A DNA stretch of 64,000 bases, from assembly GCF_027568515.1 (NCBI RefSeq), contig NZ_JANKZF010000017.1:52400-116399 (forward strand), read 5' to 3'. Source of the stretch: Arthrobacter sp. HY1533 (lineage in GTDB: Bacteria; Actinomycetota; Actinomycetes; Actinomycetales; Micrococcaceae). This document shows positions 49,416 through 57,940 of this stretch, piece by piece; the first letter of the stretch is position 1, and every line of letters begins with the position of its first letter. The notes beneath the pieces were generated by a model that was given only the letters and a program-made list of their open reading frames with translations, did no database searches and was not told where the DNA came from. A program made the translations under genes and the position numbers.

Positions 49416-49708
49416 CCCTTCCGACGCCGCATCACTTAACGTCCCCTTTTTCCCGACGCGGCACCACCAGATGCAGCTTTTTCACCAACGCGGCATCACC
49501 TGGATGCTGATGCAGGCCCCGCGGGCGGTGACAATGCGCACTTTTTGGCCCATACACCACTGAATTTGCCCGGAGGACGTAAGCTGGTAGCTACGGGTAT
49601 TTTGATTCCCGTTATCAGGCGTGCCAAAAATGTGCCCGCTGAGAAGATTTGTTTGACGAACTTCGGGGTCTGCACATAGGGCGCCGCACCAATCGTAAGG
49701 GTTTCACC
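49416..49708. other. Intergenic leader before rlmB
   Basis: No gene in 293 nt. The first part has repeated CGCGGCA(T/C)CACC units (at about 49425, 49460, 49490). The second part has a weak candidate promoter (TTGCCC 49566-49571, 16 nt, TAGCTA 49588-49593) and then a leader of about 110 nt to the rlmB ATG, with AT-rich patches. I see no recognised riboswitch. Confidence 0.5.
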
Positions 49709-50707
49709 ATGGCCAACAATCCCCGTTCCGGCGCCGTCCGCAAGCTCAAGAAGGGCCCCTCCAAGGGCACCGGCGGGCTGGGCCGCAAGGCACTCGAGGG
49801 CAAGGGCCCGACCCCCAAGGCCGAAGAGCGCACGTACCACAAGGCGTTCAAGAACAAGGAGCTTGCGGAGCGTTCGGCTGCCAAGCGCACCGCCGGCACC
49901 AGCGCCTCGCCGCGCCGCAACAGCGGCCCCAAGGGCAAGGCCATGGAAGAACTCGTCACGGGCCGCAACTCGGTTGTTGAGGCGCTGCGCGCCGGCATCC
50001 CCGCCAAGGTCCTCTACGTCGCCGTGCGCGTCGACATGGACGAGCGCGTGCGCGAATCCATCAAGCTGGCCGCAGAGCGCGGCATCCCGCTGCTGGAAGC
50101 CCAGAAGCCGGAACTGGACCGCCTCACCGAGGACGCCGTCCACCAGGGCCTGGTCCTGCAGATCCCCCCGTACGACTACGAGGACGCCGTTGACACGGCC
50201 AGCGAGATCATCGCCAAGTGGAAAAAGGGCCACATCGCCAACGCCCCGCTCATCGTGGCACTGGACGGCATCACCGACACCCGCAACCTCGGTGCCATCA
50301 TCCGCAGCGTCTCGGCCTTCTCCGGCCACGCCGTCATCATCCCGGAACGCCGCAGCGCCGGCGTCACGGCCGCAGCTTGGAAGACCAGCGCCGGTGCAGC
50401 CGTGCGCGTCCCGGTCGCCAAGGCCCCGAACCTGAACCGCGCCATCGGTGCGTTCCAGAAGATGGGCTACTTTGTCCTGGGGCTCGACGGCGACGGCGAC
50501 GTTGCTCTGCCCGACCTCACCCTGGCGCAGGAACCTGTCTGCATCGTTGTGGGTTCCGAAGGCAAGGGCCTGTCCCGTCTGGTGCGCGAAAACTGCGACC
50601 AGATCGTCTCCATCCCGATCGACTCCGCCATGGAATCGCTGAACGCCTCCATGGCAGTCGGCATCAGCTTGTACGAGATCTCGAGGCAACGCGCGGTCAA
50701 GGGGTAG
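49709..50707 (+). CDS. rlmB: 23S rRNA (guanosine-2'-O-)-methyltransferase RlmB
   Basis: A 332-residue SpoU-family enzyme from ATG 49709. The first 75 residues are a basic, low-complexity extension (RKLKKGPSKGTGGLGRKALE), as in other actinobacterial members. The substrate domain begins ELVTGRNSVVEALRAG. The catalytic domain has LDGITDTRNLGAIIRSVSAF, CIVVGSEGKGLSRLV and SIPIDSAMESLNASMAVGI, the three SPOUT motifs. It methylates G2251 in 23S rRNA. It ends 4 nt before glgX. Confidence 0.93.
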   Translation: MANNPRSGAVRKLKKGPSKGTGGLGRKALEGKGPTPKAEERTYHKAFKNKELAERSAAKRTAGTSASPRRNSGPKGKAMEELVTGRNSVVEALRAGIPAKVLYVAVRVDMDERVRESIKLAAERGIPLLEAQKPELDRLTEDAVHQGLVLQIPPYDYEDAVDTASEIIAKWKKGHIANAPLIVALDGITDTRNLGAIIRSVSAFSGHAVIIPERRSAGVTAAAWKTSAGAAVRVPVAKAPNLNRAIGAFQKMGYFVLGLDGDGDVALPDLTLAQEPVCIVVGSEGKGLSRLVRENCDQIVSIPIDSAMESLNASMAVGISLYEISRQRAVKG

Positions 50708-50711
50708 CCGC

Positions 50712-52877
50712 ATGGCCGTCACAGTCATCCGGGCCGTCAGCACCCTGGGCGCGGCCCTGTCGCGCCATTTTCCGCTGGGCGTCAGCGGCCTTCCCGCCGA
50801 ACACGGGCCGGATGCGGCCAACGTGGCGGTGTATTCGCCTGCCCTGAGCGACGTGGTCCTGTGCTTCCAGCCTCCGGGCGGGGCGTGGAAGGCCATGCTG
50901 CTGCCGGACAAGACCGACGGCGTCCACCACGGCCTGGTGGAAAACATGCCTCCCGGCACGCGCTACGGCTTCTACACCGAGCCCGGTGCCAGCCGGGAGG
51001 AGATGCTCCTGATTGACCCCGACGCGGTCCAGCTGCTGCTGGACCCGTATGGGCAATACATTGACGAGCACCAGGGTGCCGGCGGCGAAACCCGCTACCT
51101 CTCGGTCCGGATGGACCCCGGATTCGACTGGGGCACGGTTGCCCGGCCCAACACCCCGTGGCGTGAAACCGTCTTCTACGAAGCACACGTCCGCGGCCAG
51201 ACAATGCTGCACCCCGACGTGCCCGAGGACATCCGCGGCAGCTATGCCGGCATGGCGCACCCGGCAATGATCAAGCACCTGCAGGGGCTGGGTGTGACCG
51301 CCGTCGAGCTTCTGCCCATCCACTTCCACGTCGACGAGCCGCACCTGGACGGCACCGGCATGGCCAACTACTGGGGCTACAACTCCCTGGGATTCTTCGC
51401 CCCGCACGTGGGCTACGCCAGCGCCGCGGCGCAGGCGGCAGGTCCGCAGGCCGTGCAGGCCGAGCTCAAGGGCATGATCAAGCTGCTGCACATGGCCGGC
51501 ATCGAGGTCATCCTGGACGTTGTGTACAACCACACGGCCGAGGGCGGCGCCGGCGGGCCCGCCTACAGCTGGCGGGGCCTTGCCGAGGAGCAGTACTACC
51601 GCCTCCGCGACGGCAAGTACTACGACACCACCGGCTGTGGCAACACCCTGAATTTCAGCAACCCGCACGTCATCAAGATGGCCATGGATTCGCTGCGGCA
51701 CTGGGTCCAGGAGTACCACATCGACGGTTTCCGTTTTGATTTGGCCGTCTCCCTGGCCCGCGACGCCGCGCATGAGTTCAACAGCCAGCACCAGTTCCTG
51801 CTGGCGGCCGCCACCGACGGCGTGCTGGCCTCCACCAAGCTCATTGCCGAGCCCTGGGACGTGGGCTACGGCGGCTGGCAGACCGGAAAGTTCCCCACTG
51901 GATGGGCGGACTGGAACGATTCCTTCCGCGACACCGTCCGCGAGGTGTGGTTGACCGACCGTGCCGCCATGTTTGCCGGCTACCACCACAACGGCCTGGC
52001 AAAGTTCGGCGACGCCCTTGCCGGTTCGGCGGAGCTTTTTGCCGCCTCGGGCCGCAGCCGCATGGCCTCGATCAACCTGATCACCGCCCACGACGGCTTC
52101 ACCCTGGCCGACCTCACGGCCTACAACCACAAGCACAACGAGGACAACCAGGAAGACAACCGGGACGGCACCAGCAACAACCGCAGCTGGAACCACGGCG
52201 TGGAGGGCATCACCAACAACCCCCACACCCTGGCCCAGCGCGCCCGCACGTCCCGGAACTTGATGGCCACCATGCTGTTGGCGCTTGGCGTTCCCATGAT
52301 CACGGCAGGAGACGAGCTCGGGCGCAGCCAGGGCGGCAACAACAACGTCTACTGCCAGGACAACGAGATCGCCTGGGTTGACTGGACCATGGATGCGGAA
52401 GCCAAGACCATGCTCGCGGCCACGCGCCGCCTTCTGCAGATCCGCAAGGACTTCCTGGCCGAGCAGCCCAGCAGCTATCCCACCCGCGGCGGGAAGTCGT
52501 TCATCCACTGGTTTGGTGCCGACGGACTGCCCATGACCCCGGAGCGCTGGACCAACCCGCACGAGCGCGTCCTGACCATGCTCATGGGTTCCCCCGACGG
52601 CAAGGTGGATGGCCTGGTGGTCTTCAACACGGGAGTCACGGACGAGGACGTGGTCCTGCCGGCCAACCCCCGTTTCGGCGCGGACAGCCCCGAGGCCCGT
52701 CCCGGCCGCCCCCGCCCGTACATGCTGCGGATGACCACGGCCGAGGCGCGCCAGAACGACGACGGCGAGCCCACCTTCAGCCTGCCCCGTTCGGTGCCGC
52801 TCGTGGCACCGGGAGACGCCGTGCGCGTGGGCGCCAACACCGTCCAGATCTACCGCAACGACCTCACCGCAAGGTAA
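50712..52877 (+). CDS. glgX: Glycogen debranching enzyme GlgX
   Basis: A 721-residue GH13 isoamylase-type enzyme. An N-terminal carbohydrate-binding-like domain contains FPLGVSGLPAEHGPDAANVAVYS. The catalytic barrel has VFYEAHVRGQTMLHPDVPED, ILDVVYNHTAEGG, nucleophile D343 in IDGFRFDLAVSLARD, acid/base E380 in LIAEPWDVGYGGWQ and the transition-state Asp in LITAHDGFTLADL. It hydrolyses alpha-1,6 branches trimmed by GlgP. It follows rlmB by 4 nt, so it may be co-transcribed with it. Confidence 0.94.
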   Translation: MAVTVIRAVSTLGAALSRHFPLGVSGLPAEHGPDAANVAVYSPALSDVVLCFQPPGGAWKAMLLPDKTDGVHHGLVENMPPGTRYGFYTEPGASREEMLLIDPDAVQLLLDPYGQYIDEHQGAGGETRYLSVRMDPGFDWGTVARPNTPWRETVFYEAHVRGQTMLHPDVPEDIRGSYAGMAHPAMIKHLQGLGVTAVELLPIHFHVDEPHLDGTGMANYWGYNSLGFFAPHVGYASAAAQAAGPQAVQAELKGMIKLLHMAGIEVILDVVYNHTAEGGAGGPAYSWRGLAEEQYYRLRDGKYYDTTGCGNTLNFSNPHVIKMAMDSLRHWVQEYHIDGFRFDLAVSLARDAAHEFNSQHQFLLAAATDGVLASTKLIAEPWDVGYGGWQTGKFPTGWADWNDSFRDTVREVWLTDRAAMFAGYHHNGLAKFGDALAGSAELFAASGRSRMASINLITAHDGFTLADLTAYNHKHNEDNQEDNRDGTSNNRSWNHGVEGITNNPHTLAQRARTSRNLMATMLLALGVPMITAGDELGRSQGGNNNVYCQDNEIAWVDWTMDAEAKTMLAATRRLLQIRKDFLAEQPSSYPTRGGKSFIHWFGADGLPMTPERWTNPHERVLTMLMGSPDGKVDGLVVFNTGVTDEDVVLPANPRFGADSPEARPGRPRPYMLRMTTAEARQNDDGEPTFSLPRSVPLVAPGDAVRVGANTVQIYRNDLTAR

Positions 52878-52905
52878 CTCCGGCCCGGCGAACACCCCGG
52901 TGGTC

Positions 52906-52978
52906 GAGCCTGTCGAGACCCCCTGGATTTCGACAGGCTCAATCACCGGGAGGAACTGATCTCGACAAGCTCGATCAC
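52906..52978. repeat. REP-like repeat cluster between glgX and glgP
   Basis: GAGCCTGTCGA (52906-52916) is inverted at TCGACAGGCTC (52930-52940). A third unit, TCGACAAGCTC followed by GATCACCGG, ends near 52981. The units match the element downstream of gpmA. Both clusters are in convergent intergenic gaps. Confidence 0.7.
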
Positions 52979-52984
52979 CGGTCT

Positions 52985-55600
52985 CTACGCGGTGGTGATG
53001 AGCCCCAGCTCGGCCGGGTTGGCCAGGGCGCCGTGGCGCGGCAGCACCTGGACGCCGTAGCCAAAGTCGCCCGAGCGGTCGATCAGCAGCTCGGCGGCAA
53101 ACTGGTGCCGGCCCCCGCCGTTTTCCTGCACGGCTTCCAGCGCCAGCACCTGGGTGTCCAGGAGTTCGTCGCTTTCACCGGCCGTGCCGTAAATGACATT
53201 GACCTGCACATCGGCGGGGTCCAGCCGGCCCAGGTCCACCCAGGCCCGCACCTGCAGCGTCTCGCCGATCTGCGGCTCATCGGCCAGCCCGTGGGATTCC
53301 ACGTGCTCCACACGGACGTCCTGCCAGGAATCGCGCACGTGCCCGATCCACCCGGCCAGCGTCCGCACTGAGGCGTAGCCGTCGGCGCGTGCTAGCCGGC
53401 CCGATTCCGCGGCCGGCTGGTACAGGCGCTGCACGTATTCGGCCACCATGCGGTTGGCGGACACCGCCGGGCCCAGGTTGGCCAGGGTGTGCTTGATCAT
53501 GGAGATCCAGTGCGCCGGCAGGGCGCCTTCGTGCGGCTGCGAGGGTCCGGCCGCCCCGGCACCGGCAGCAACCACCTCGCCGTAGAAGCGCGGCGCCACC
53601 TGGGTTTCGAGCAGCTCGTACAGGGCCGAGGCCTCGATGTCGTCGCGTTCCTCATCCCCGGCCCCGGTATTGGCCGTCGGGATCGCCCAGCCGTTTTCGC
53701 CGTCGTACATTTCATCCCACCAGCCATCCATGACGGACAGGTTCAGCGAGCCGTTGATGGCGGCCTTCATGCCGGAGGTGCCGCATGCCTCGAGCGGCCG
53801 CAGCGGGTTGTTCAGCCAGACGTCGCAGCCCGGGAAGAGGGTGCGGGCCATGGCGATGTCGTAGTTGGGCAGGAACACAATCCGGTGCCGGACCTCGGGG
53901 TCGTCGGTGAACTGGACCAGATCCTGGATCATCTTCTTGCCGGCGTCGTCGGCAGGGTGCGACTTTCCGGCGATGATGATCTGGATGGGGTGCTCGGGGT
54001 GCAGCAGCAGCGCCTTGAGCCGGGCGGGGTCGCGCAGCATCAGGGTCAGACGCTTGTAGGTGGGGACGCGGCGGGCAAAGCCGATGGTGAGCACATCGGG
54101 GTCCAGCACGGAATCGGTCCAGGCCAGCTGGGCGTCGGCGGCGCCGCGCTTCTTCCAGGAGGCGCGCAGCCGGCGCCGGGCGTCATCCACCAGCGCCGAA
54201 CGCAGGCGGCGGCGCAGCGCCCAGACGTCGGCGTCGCTGACGTCGTACACCTTGGACCAGTCGGGCCCGTCCAGGACTTCGGCGCCGAAGCGCTCCCGCG
54301 CCAGCTCGGCCAGCTGCGGGTCAACCCAGGTGGGCACGTGCACGCCGTTCGTGACGGAGGTGATGGGCACGTCGGCCACGTCGAAGCCCGGCCACAACCC
54401 GGAGAACATGCCGCGCGAGACCACGCCGTGCAGCTTGGCGACGCCGTTGGCGCGCTGGGCCAGGCGCAGCCCCATGACGGCCATGTTGAAGACTTCGGGG
54501 TCGCCGCCGTCGTAGTTTTCCGCGCCGAGGGACAGAATTTCCGCAACGGGCACGCCCGGCGCCAGCTGGCCGGCGAAGAAGTGCTCGATCATGCTGCGCG
54601 GGAAGCGGTCGATGCCTGCGGGCACGGGCGTGTGGGTGGTGAAAACGGTCGACGCGCGGCCGGCCGCAAGTGCCTCGCCCCAGGACAGCGGCACAGGGGT
54701 GATCGAGGGATCCATGAGTTCGCGGATGCGCTCGATGCCCAGGAAGCCCGCGTGGCCCTCGTTGGTGTGGAACACCTCGGGGGCCGCCGTGCCGGTGAGG
54801 CGGGCGTGGGCGCGCAGGGCCTTGACCCCGCCCATGCCGAGCAGCAGTTCCTGCGTCAGGCGGTGGTCCCCGCCGCCGCCGTAGAGCCGGTCGGTGACGC
54901 CGCGGGCGGCGTCGTCGTTCTCGGCCACGTTGGAATCCAGGAGCAGCAGCGGCACCCGGCCCACATCGGCGCGCCAGACGTGGGCGCGCAGCAGCCGGTT
55001 TCCGGGCAGGGGCAGCTGGATCTCCACGGGGCTGCCGTCTTCCTCGCGCAGCAGGGTCAGCGGCAGGGCATCGGGGTCGAGCAGCGGGTAGCTTTCCTGC
55101 TGCCAGGCGTCCTTGGACAGTGACTGCTTGAAGTATCCGGCCTGGTACAGCAGGCCCACGCCAATGAGCGGCACGCCCAGGTCGGAGGCGGACTTGAGGT
55201 GGTCGCCGGCCAGGATGCCCAGGCCGCCGGAGTACTGCGGCAGCACCTCGGTGATGCCGAATTCGGGGGAGAAGTAGGCAATGCATTCCGGGGCCCCGGC
55301 GCCGAGCGACTGGAACCAGCGCGGCTCGCTGAGGTAACTGTCCAGGCTCTGCGCGGCGGCGTCAACGCGGGCCACCACATCCGGGTTCGCGGCCAGTTCC
55401 TGGAGCTGTTCGCGGGAGAGCCCGGCCAGCATGGCGAGCGGGTCGCGGCGGGACTTTTCCCACTGTTCCGGGTTCAGGGATTCAAAGAGCGCGCGGGTGG
55501 GAACATGCCATGACCAGCGCAGGTTGGTGGCCAGCCGGGTCAGTGCTGAGATCTGGGCCGGGACGACGGTGCGGACTGTAAATCTGCGGATTGCCTTCAT
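52985..55600 (-). CDS. glgP: Alpha-glucan phosphorylase
   Basis: A protein of about 871 residues from ATG 55600 (MKAIRRFTVRTVVPAQISAL), chosen because TATGGT lies 7 nt upstream, as at other starts here. Motifs include YFSPEFGITEVLPQYSGGLGILAGDHLK, VFTTHTPVPAGIDRFP, GFARRVPTYKRLTLMLRDPARL and EACGTSGMKAAINGSLNLSVMDGWWDE. The last carries the GT35 PLP-region consensus. It releases glucose-1-phosphate from linear glucan ends. It is divergent from glgE. Confidence 0.94.
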   Translation of the reverse strand: MKAIRRFTVRTVVPAQISALTRLATNLRWSWHVPTRALFESLNPEQWEKSRRDPLAMLAGLSREQLQELAANPDVVARVDAAAQSLDSYLSEPRWFQSLGAGAPECIAYFSPEFGITEVLPQYSGGLGILAGDHLKSASDLGVPLIGVGLLYQAGYFKQSLSKDAWQQESYPLLDPDALPLTLLREEDGSPVEIQLPLPGNRLLRAHVWRADVGRVPLLLLDSNVAENDDAARGVTDRLYGGGGDHRLTQELLLGMGGVKALRAHARLTGTAAPEVFHTNEGHAGFLGIERIRELMDPSITPVPLSWGEALAAGRASTVFTTHTPVPAGIDRFPRSMIEHFFAGQLAPGVPVAEILSLGAENYDGGDPEVFNMAVMGLRLAQRANGVAKLHGVVSRGMFSGLWPGFDVADVPITSVTNGVHVPTWVDPQLAELARERFGAEVLDGPDWSKVYDVSDADVWALRRRLRSALVDDARRRLRASWKKRGAADAQLAWTDSVLDPDVLTIGFARRVPTYKRLTLMLRDPARLKALLLHPEHPIQIIIAGKSHPADDAGKKMIQDLVQFTDDPEVRHRIVFLPNYDIAMARTLFPGCDVWLNNPLRPLEACGTSGMKAAINGSLNLSVMDGWWDEMYDGENGWAIPTANTGAGDEERDDIEASALYELLETQVAPRFYGEVVAAGAGAAGPSQPHEGALPAHWISMIKHTLANLGPAVSANRMVAEYVQRLYQPAAESGRLARADGYASVRTLAGWIGHVRDSWQDVRVEHVESHGLADEPQIGETLQVRAWVDLGRLDPADVQVNVIYGTAGESDELLDTQVLALEAVQENGGGRHQFAAELLIDRSGDFGYGVQVLPRHGALANPAELGLITTA

Positions 55601-55775
55601 GCCGGTCACCATAGCCCACGTCTGACGCGCCCCGGCAAGATCTGTGACAAATTTGGCCCTTGTTACGCCGACACGCCCGCCGGAAACGCGAAATCTGCTC
55701 CCGTGTGACGGGCCGCGGCGGCTAAAAGGCGCAGCACCTTAGCAATCCGGCCGGTGAGTCGCTAACGTCTAATTT
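55601..55775. promoter_or_regulatory. Divergent promoter region glgP/glgE
   Basis: Leftward: TATGGT (55613-55608) is 7 nt from the glgP ATG. Rightward: TTAGCA (55739-55744), 18 nt, then TAACGT (55763-55768), 7 nt before the glgE GTG. Both imply leaderless transcripts. No clear operator is seen. Confidence 0.55.
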
Positions 55776-57938
55776 GTGAGTACTTCCAAGCCTTCGCGCA
55801 AAGCGCCCGCCGCACCGTCCACCGCTTCCGCCGCATCCCCGGCCGCCGTGAATGGCACGACGCCGGCTGGCTCACCCGCCGCTGCTGGCCGCGCCGCCGC
55901 CGTGGCAGCCCAGGCCGACCCCCGCGAGGGCCTGCGCTTTGGCCGGATCCCCGTCACAAACGTCCAGCCTGTGCTGGAAGGCGGCAAGTTCCCGGCCAAG
56001 GGCATCCGCGGCGCCGATGTTCGGGTCAGTGCAGTGGTTTTCCGTGAGGGCCACGACGTCCTGGGCGCAACTGCCGTCCTCTTCGCACCCGACGGCTCAG
56101 AGGGACAGCGGGCCAGGATGCGCCCCGGCGCCAAGGGCAGCGATGCGTGGGAAGGCGTGCTGACTCCGTCCACGGAGGGCAACTGGAGCTTCGCCGTCGA
56201 AGGCTGGACCGATCTGTATGCCACCTGGGCGCACAACGCACAGGTGAAGATCAACGCCGACGTCGACGTGGATGTCATGCTGGCCGAGGGCGCACTGCTG
56301 CTGGGCAACGCGGCCAAGGCCGCCAAGTCCGCAGCGCCGGAGGCAGCCAAGGTGTTCAAGGCCGCGGCCGCCACGCTGGCCGATCCGTCCCTGAACACCA
56401 ACGACCGCCTGGCCGGCGGGACAAGCCGGGAGGTGCGTGCCGCCGTCGAACATTTCCCGCTGCGCGACCTCGTGACAAGCAGTGAAAGGTTCCCGCTGCT
56501 CGTTGAGCGCGACGCCGCCGGGCGCGGCGCCTGGTACGAATTCTTCCCGCGCTCCGAGGGTGCCATGCGCCACCCGGAGACGGGGGAGTGGACCAGCGGC
56601 AACTTCCGCACAGCCCGCCACCGGCTTCCCGCGGTCGCCGCGATGGGCTTCGATGTGCTGTACCTGCCGCCCATCCACCCCATCGGCACCATCAACCGCA
56701 AGGGCCCCAACAACACCCTCGTGGCGGGGCCAGCGGATCCCGGTTCCCCTTGGGCCATCGGATCGGCCGACGGCGGCCACGACGCCATCCACCCCGACCT
56801 CGGCTCGCTGGCGGACTTCGAGGCATTTGTGGCGGCCGCGAACGAGCTTGACCTGGAAATTGCCCTGGACCTGGCCCTGCAGTGCGCCCCCGACCACCCT
56901 TGGGCCACCGAGCACCCCGAATGGTTCACCACGCGCGTTGACGGAACCATCGCCTATGCGGAAAACCCGCCCAAGAAGTACCAGGACATCTACCCCCTGA
57001 ACTTCGACAACGACCCCACCGGGCTGTCCCACGAGATCCTGCGCATTGTGCGGCTCTGGATCGAGCGCGGCGTGCGCATTTTCCGGGTGGACAACCCGCA
57101 CACCAAGCCCGTCTGGTTCTGGGAATGGCTCATTGGCACCATCAACGCCGAGCGCCCCGACATCGTGTTCCTGGCCGAGGCCTTCACCCGCCCGGCCATG
57201 ATGGCCGCGCTGGGCCGGGCCGGCTTCCAGCAGTCCTACAGCTACTTCACGTGGCGCAACACCAAGGAGGAACTGGAGGAGTACCTGGTGCATGTCAGCC
57301 GCGATTCAGCCGGCTACTTCCGCCCCAACTTCTTTGTCAACACCCCTGACATCCTCACCGAATACCTGCAGTACGGCGGGCCGGCCGGGTTCAAGATCCG
57401 CGCCATCCTGGCAGCCATGTCCAACCCGCTGTGGGGCATGTACGCCGGCTACGAACTCTACGAGCACGTTGCCCGCCCCGGCTCGGAAGAGAACATAGAC
57501 AACGAGAAGTACGAGTTCAAGGACCGCGACTTCGCCGCCGCCGAGGCGGCCGGCAGCTCGCTGGCCCCGTTCGTCACTCTGCTGAACCGGATCCGCCGCG
57601 CACACCCGGCCCTGCTGGACCTGCAGAACCTGAGCCTGCACGAAAGTTCGGACCCCGCCACGCTCGTGTTCAGCAAGCACAAGAACATTGCCGCGACCGC
57701 CACGGAGCCGGCCCGCAAGGACACCATCATCGTGGTCATCAACGTGGACCCGCACAGCATGCGCGAGGGCGAGGTCACGCTGGACCTCGATGCGCTGTCG
57801 CTGGACGGGCTGTCCCCGGACGGCACTTTCCTCGTGGAGGACCTCGTCACCGGCGCCACCTGGAACTGGGGCAAGAAGAACTACTTCCGCCTCGACGCCC
57901 ACCTGGAGCCGGCCCACATCCTGCACATCAGGCGCTGA
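55776..57938 (+). CDS. glgE: Maltose-1-phosphate maltosyltransferase GlgE
   Basis: A 720-residue GH13_3 enzyme from GTG 55776. The first 50 residues are a Ser/Ala/Pro-rich extension before GLRFGRIPVTNVQPVLEGGK, where the family domain starts. VLYLPPIHPIGTINRKGPNN, nucleophile D439 in IFRVDNPHTKPVWFWEW and acid/base E468 in IVFLAEAFTRP match GlgE; the spacing of 29 residues is that of characterised enzymes. It transfers maltose from maltose-1-phosphate to alpha-glucan ends. First gene of the glgE-treS-mak::glgB operon. Confidence 0.96.
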   Translation: MSTSKPSRKAPAAPSTASAASPAAVNGTTPAGSPAAAGRAAAVAAQADPREGLRFGRIPVTNVQPVLEGGKFPAKGIRGADVRVSAVVFREGHDVLGATAVLFAPDGSEGQRARMRPGAKGSDAWEGVLTPSTEGNWSFAVEGWTDLYATWAHNAQVKINADVDVDVMLAEGALLLGNAAKAAKSAAPEAAKVFKAAAATLADPSLNTNDRLAGGTSREVRAAVEHFPLRDLVTSSERFPLLVERDAAGRGAWYEFFPRSEGAMRHPETGEWTSGNFRTARHRLPAVAAMGFDVLYLPPIHPIGTINRKGPNNTLVAGPADPGSPWAIGSADGGHDAIHPDLGSLADFEAFVAAANELDLEIALDLALQCAPDHPWATEHPEWFTTRVDGTIAYAENPPKKYQDIYPLNFDNDPTGLSHEILRIVRLWIERGVRIFRVDNPHTKPVWFWEWLIGTINAERPDIVFLAEAFTRPAMMAALGRAGFQQSYSYFTWRNTKEELEEYLVHVSRDSAGYFRPNFFVNTPDILTEYLQYGGPAGFKIRAILAAMSNPLWGMYAGYELYEHVARPGSEENIDNEKYEFKDRDFAAAEAAGSSLAPFVTLLNRIRRAHPALLDLQNLSLHESSDPATLVFSKHKNIAATATEPARKDTIIVVINVDPHSMREGEVTLDLDALSLDGLSPDGTFLVEDLVTGATWNWGKKNYFRLDAHLEPAHILHIRR

Positions 57939-57940
57939 GC

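Noticed and set aside
53489..55123. A 544-codon + strand frame over glgP
   Set aside because: Antisense to clear glycogen phosphorylase motifs; no ribosome-binding site or recognised domain.
57431..57940. Upstream extension of the treS frame
   Set aside because: It lies wholly inside glgE, is Arg/Pro-rich and lacks TreS similarity; the ATG at 57941 fits the family.
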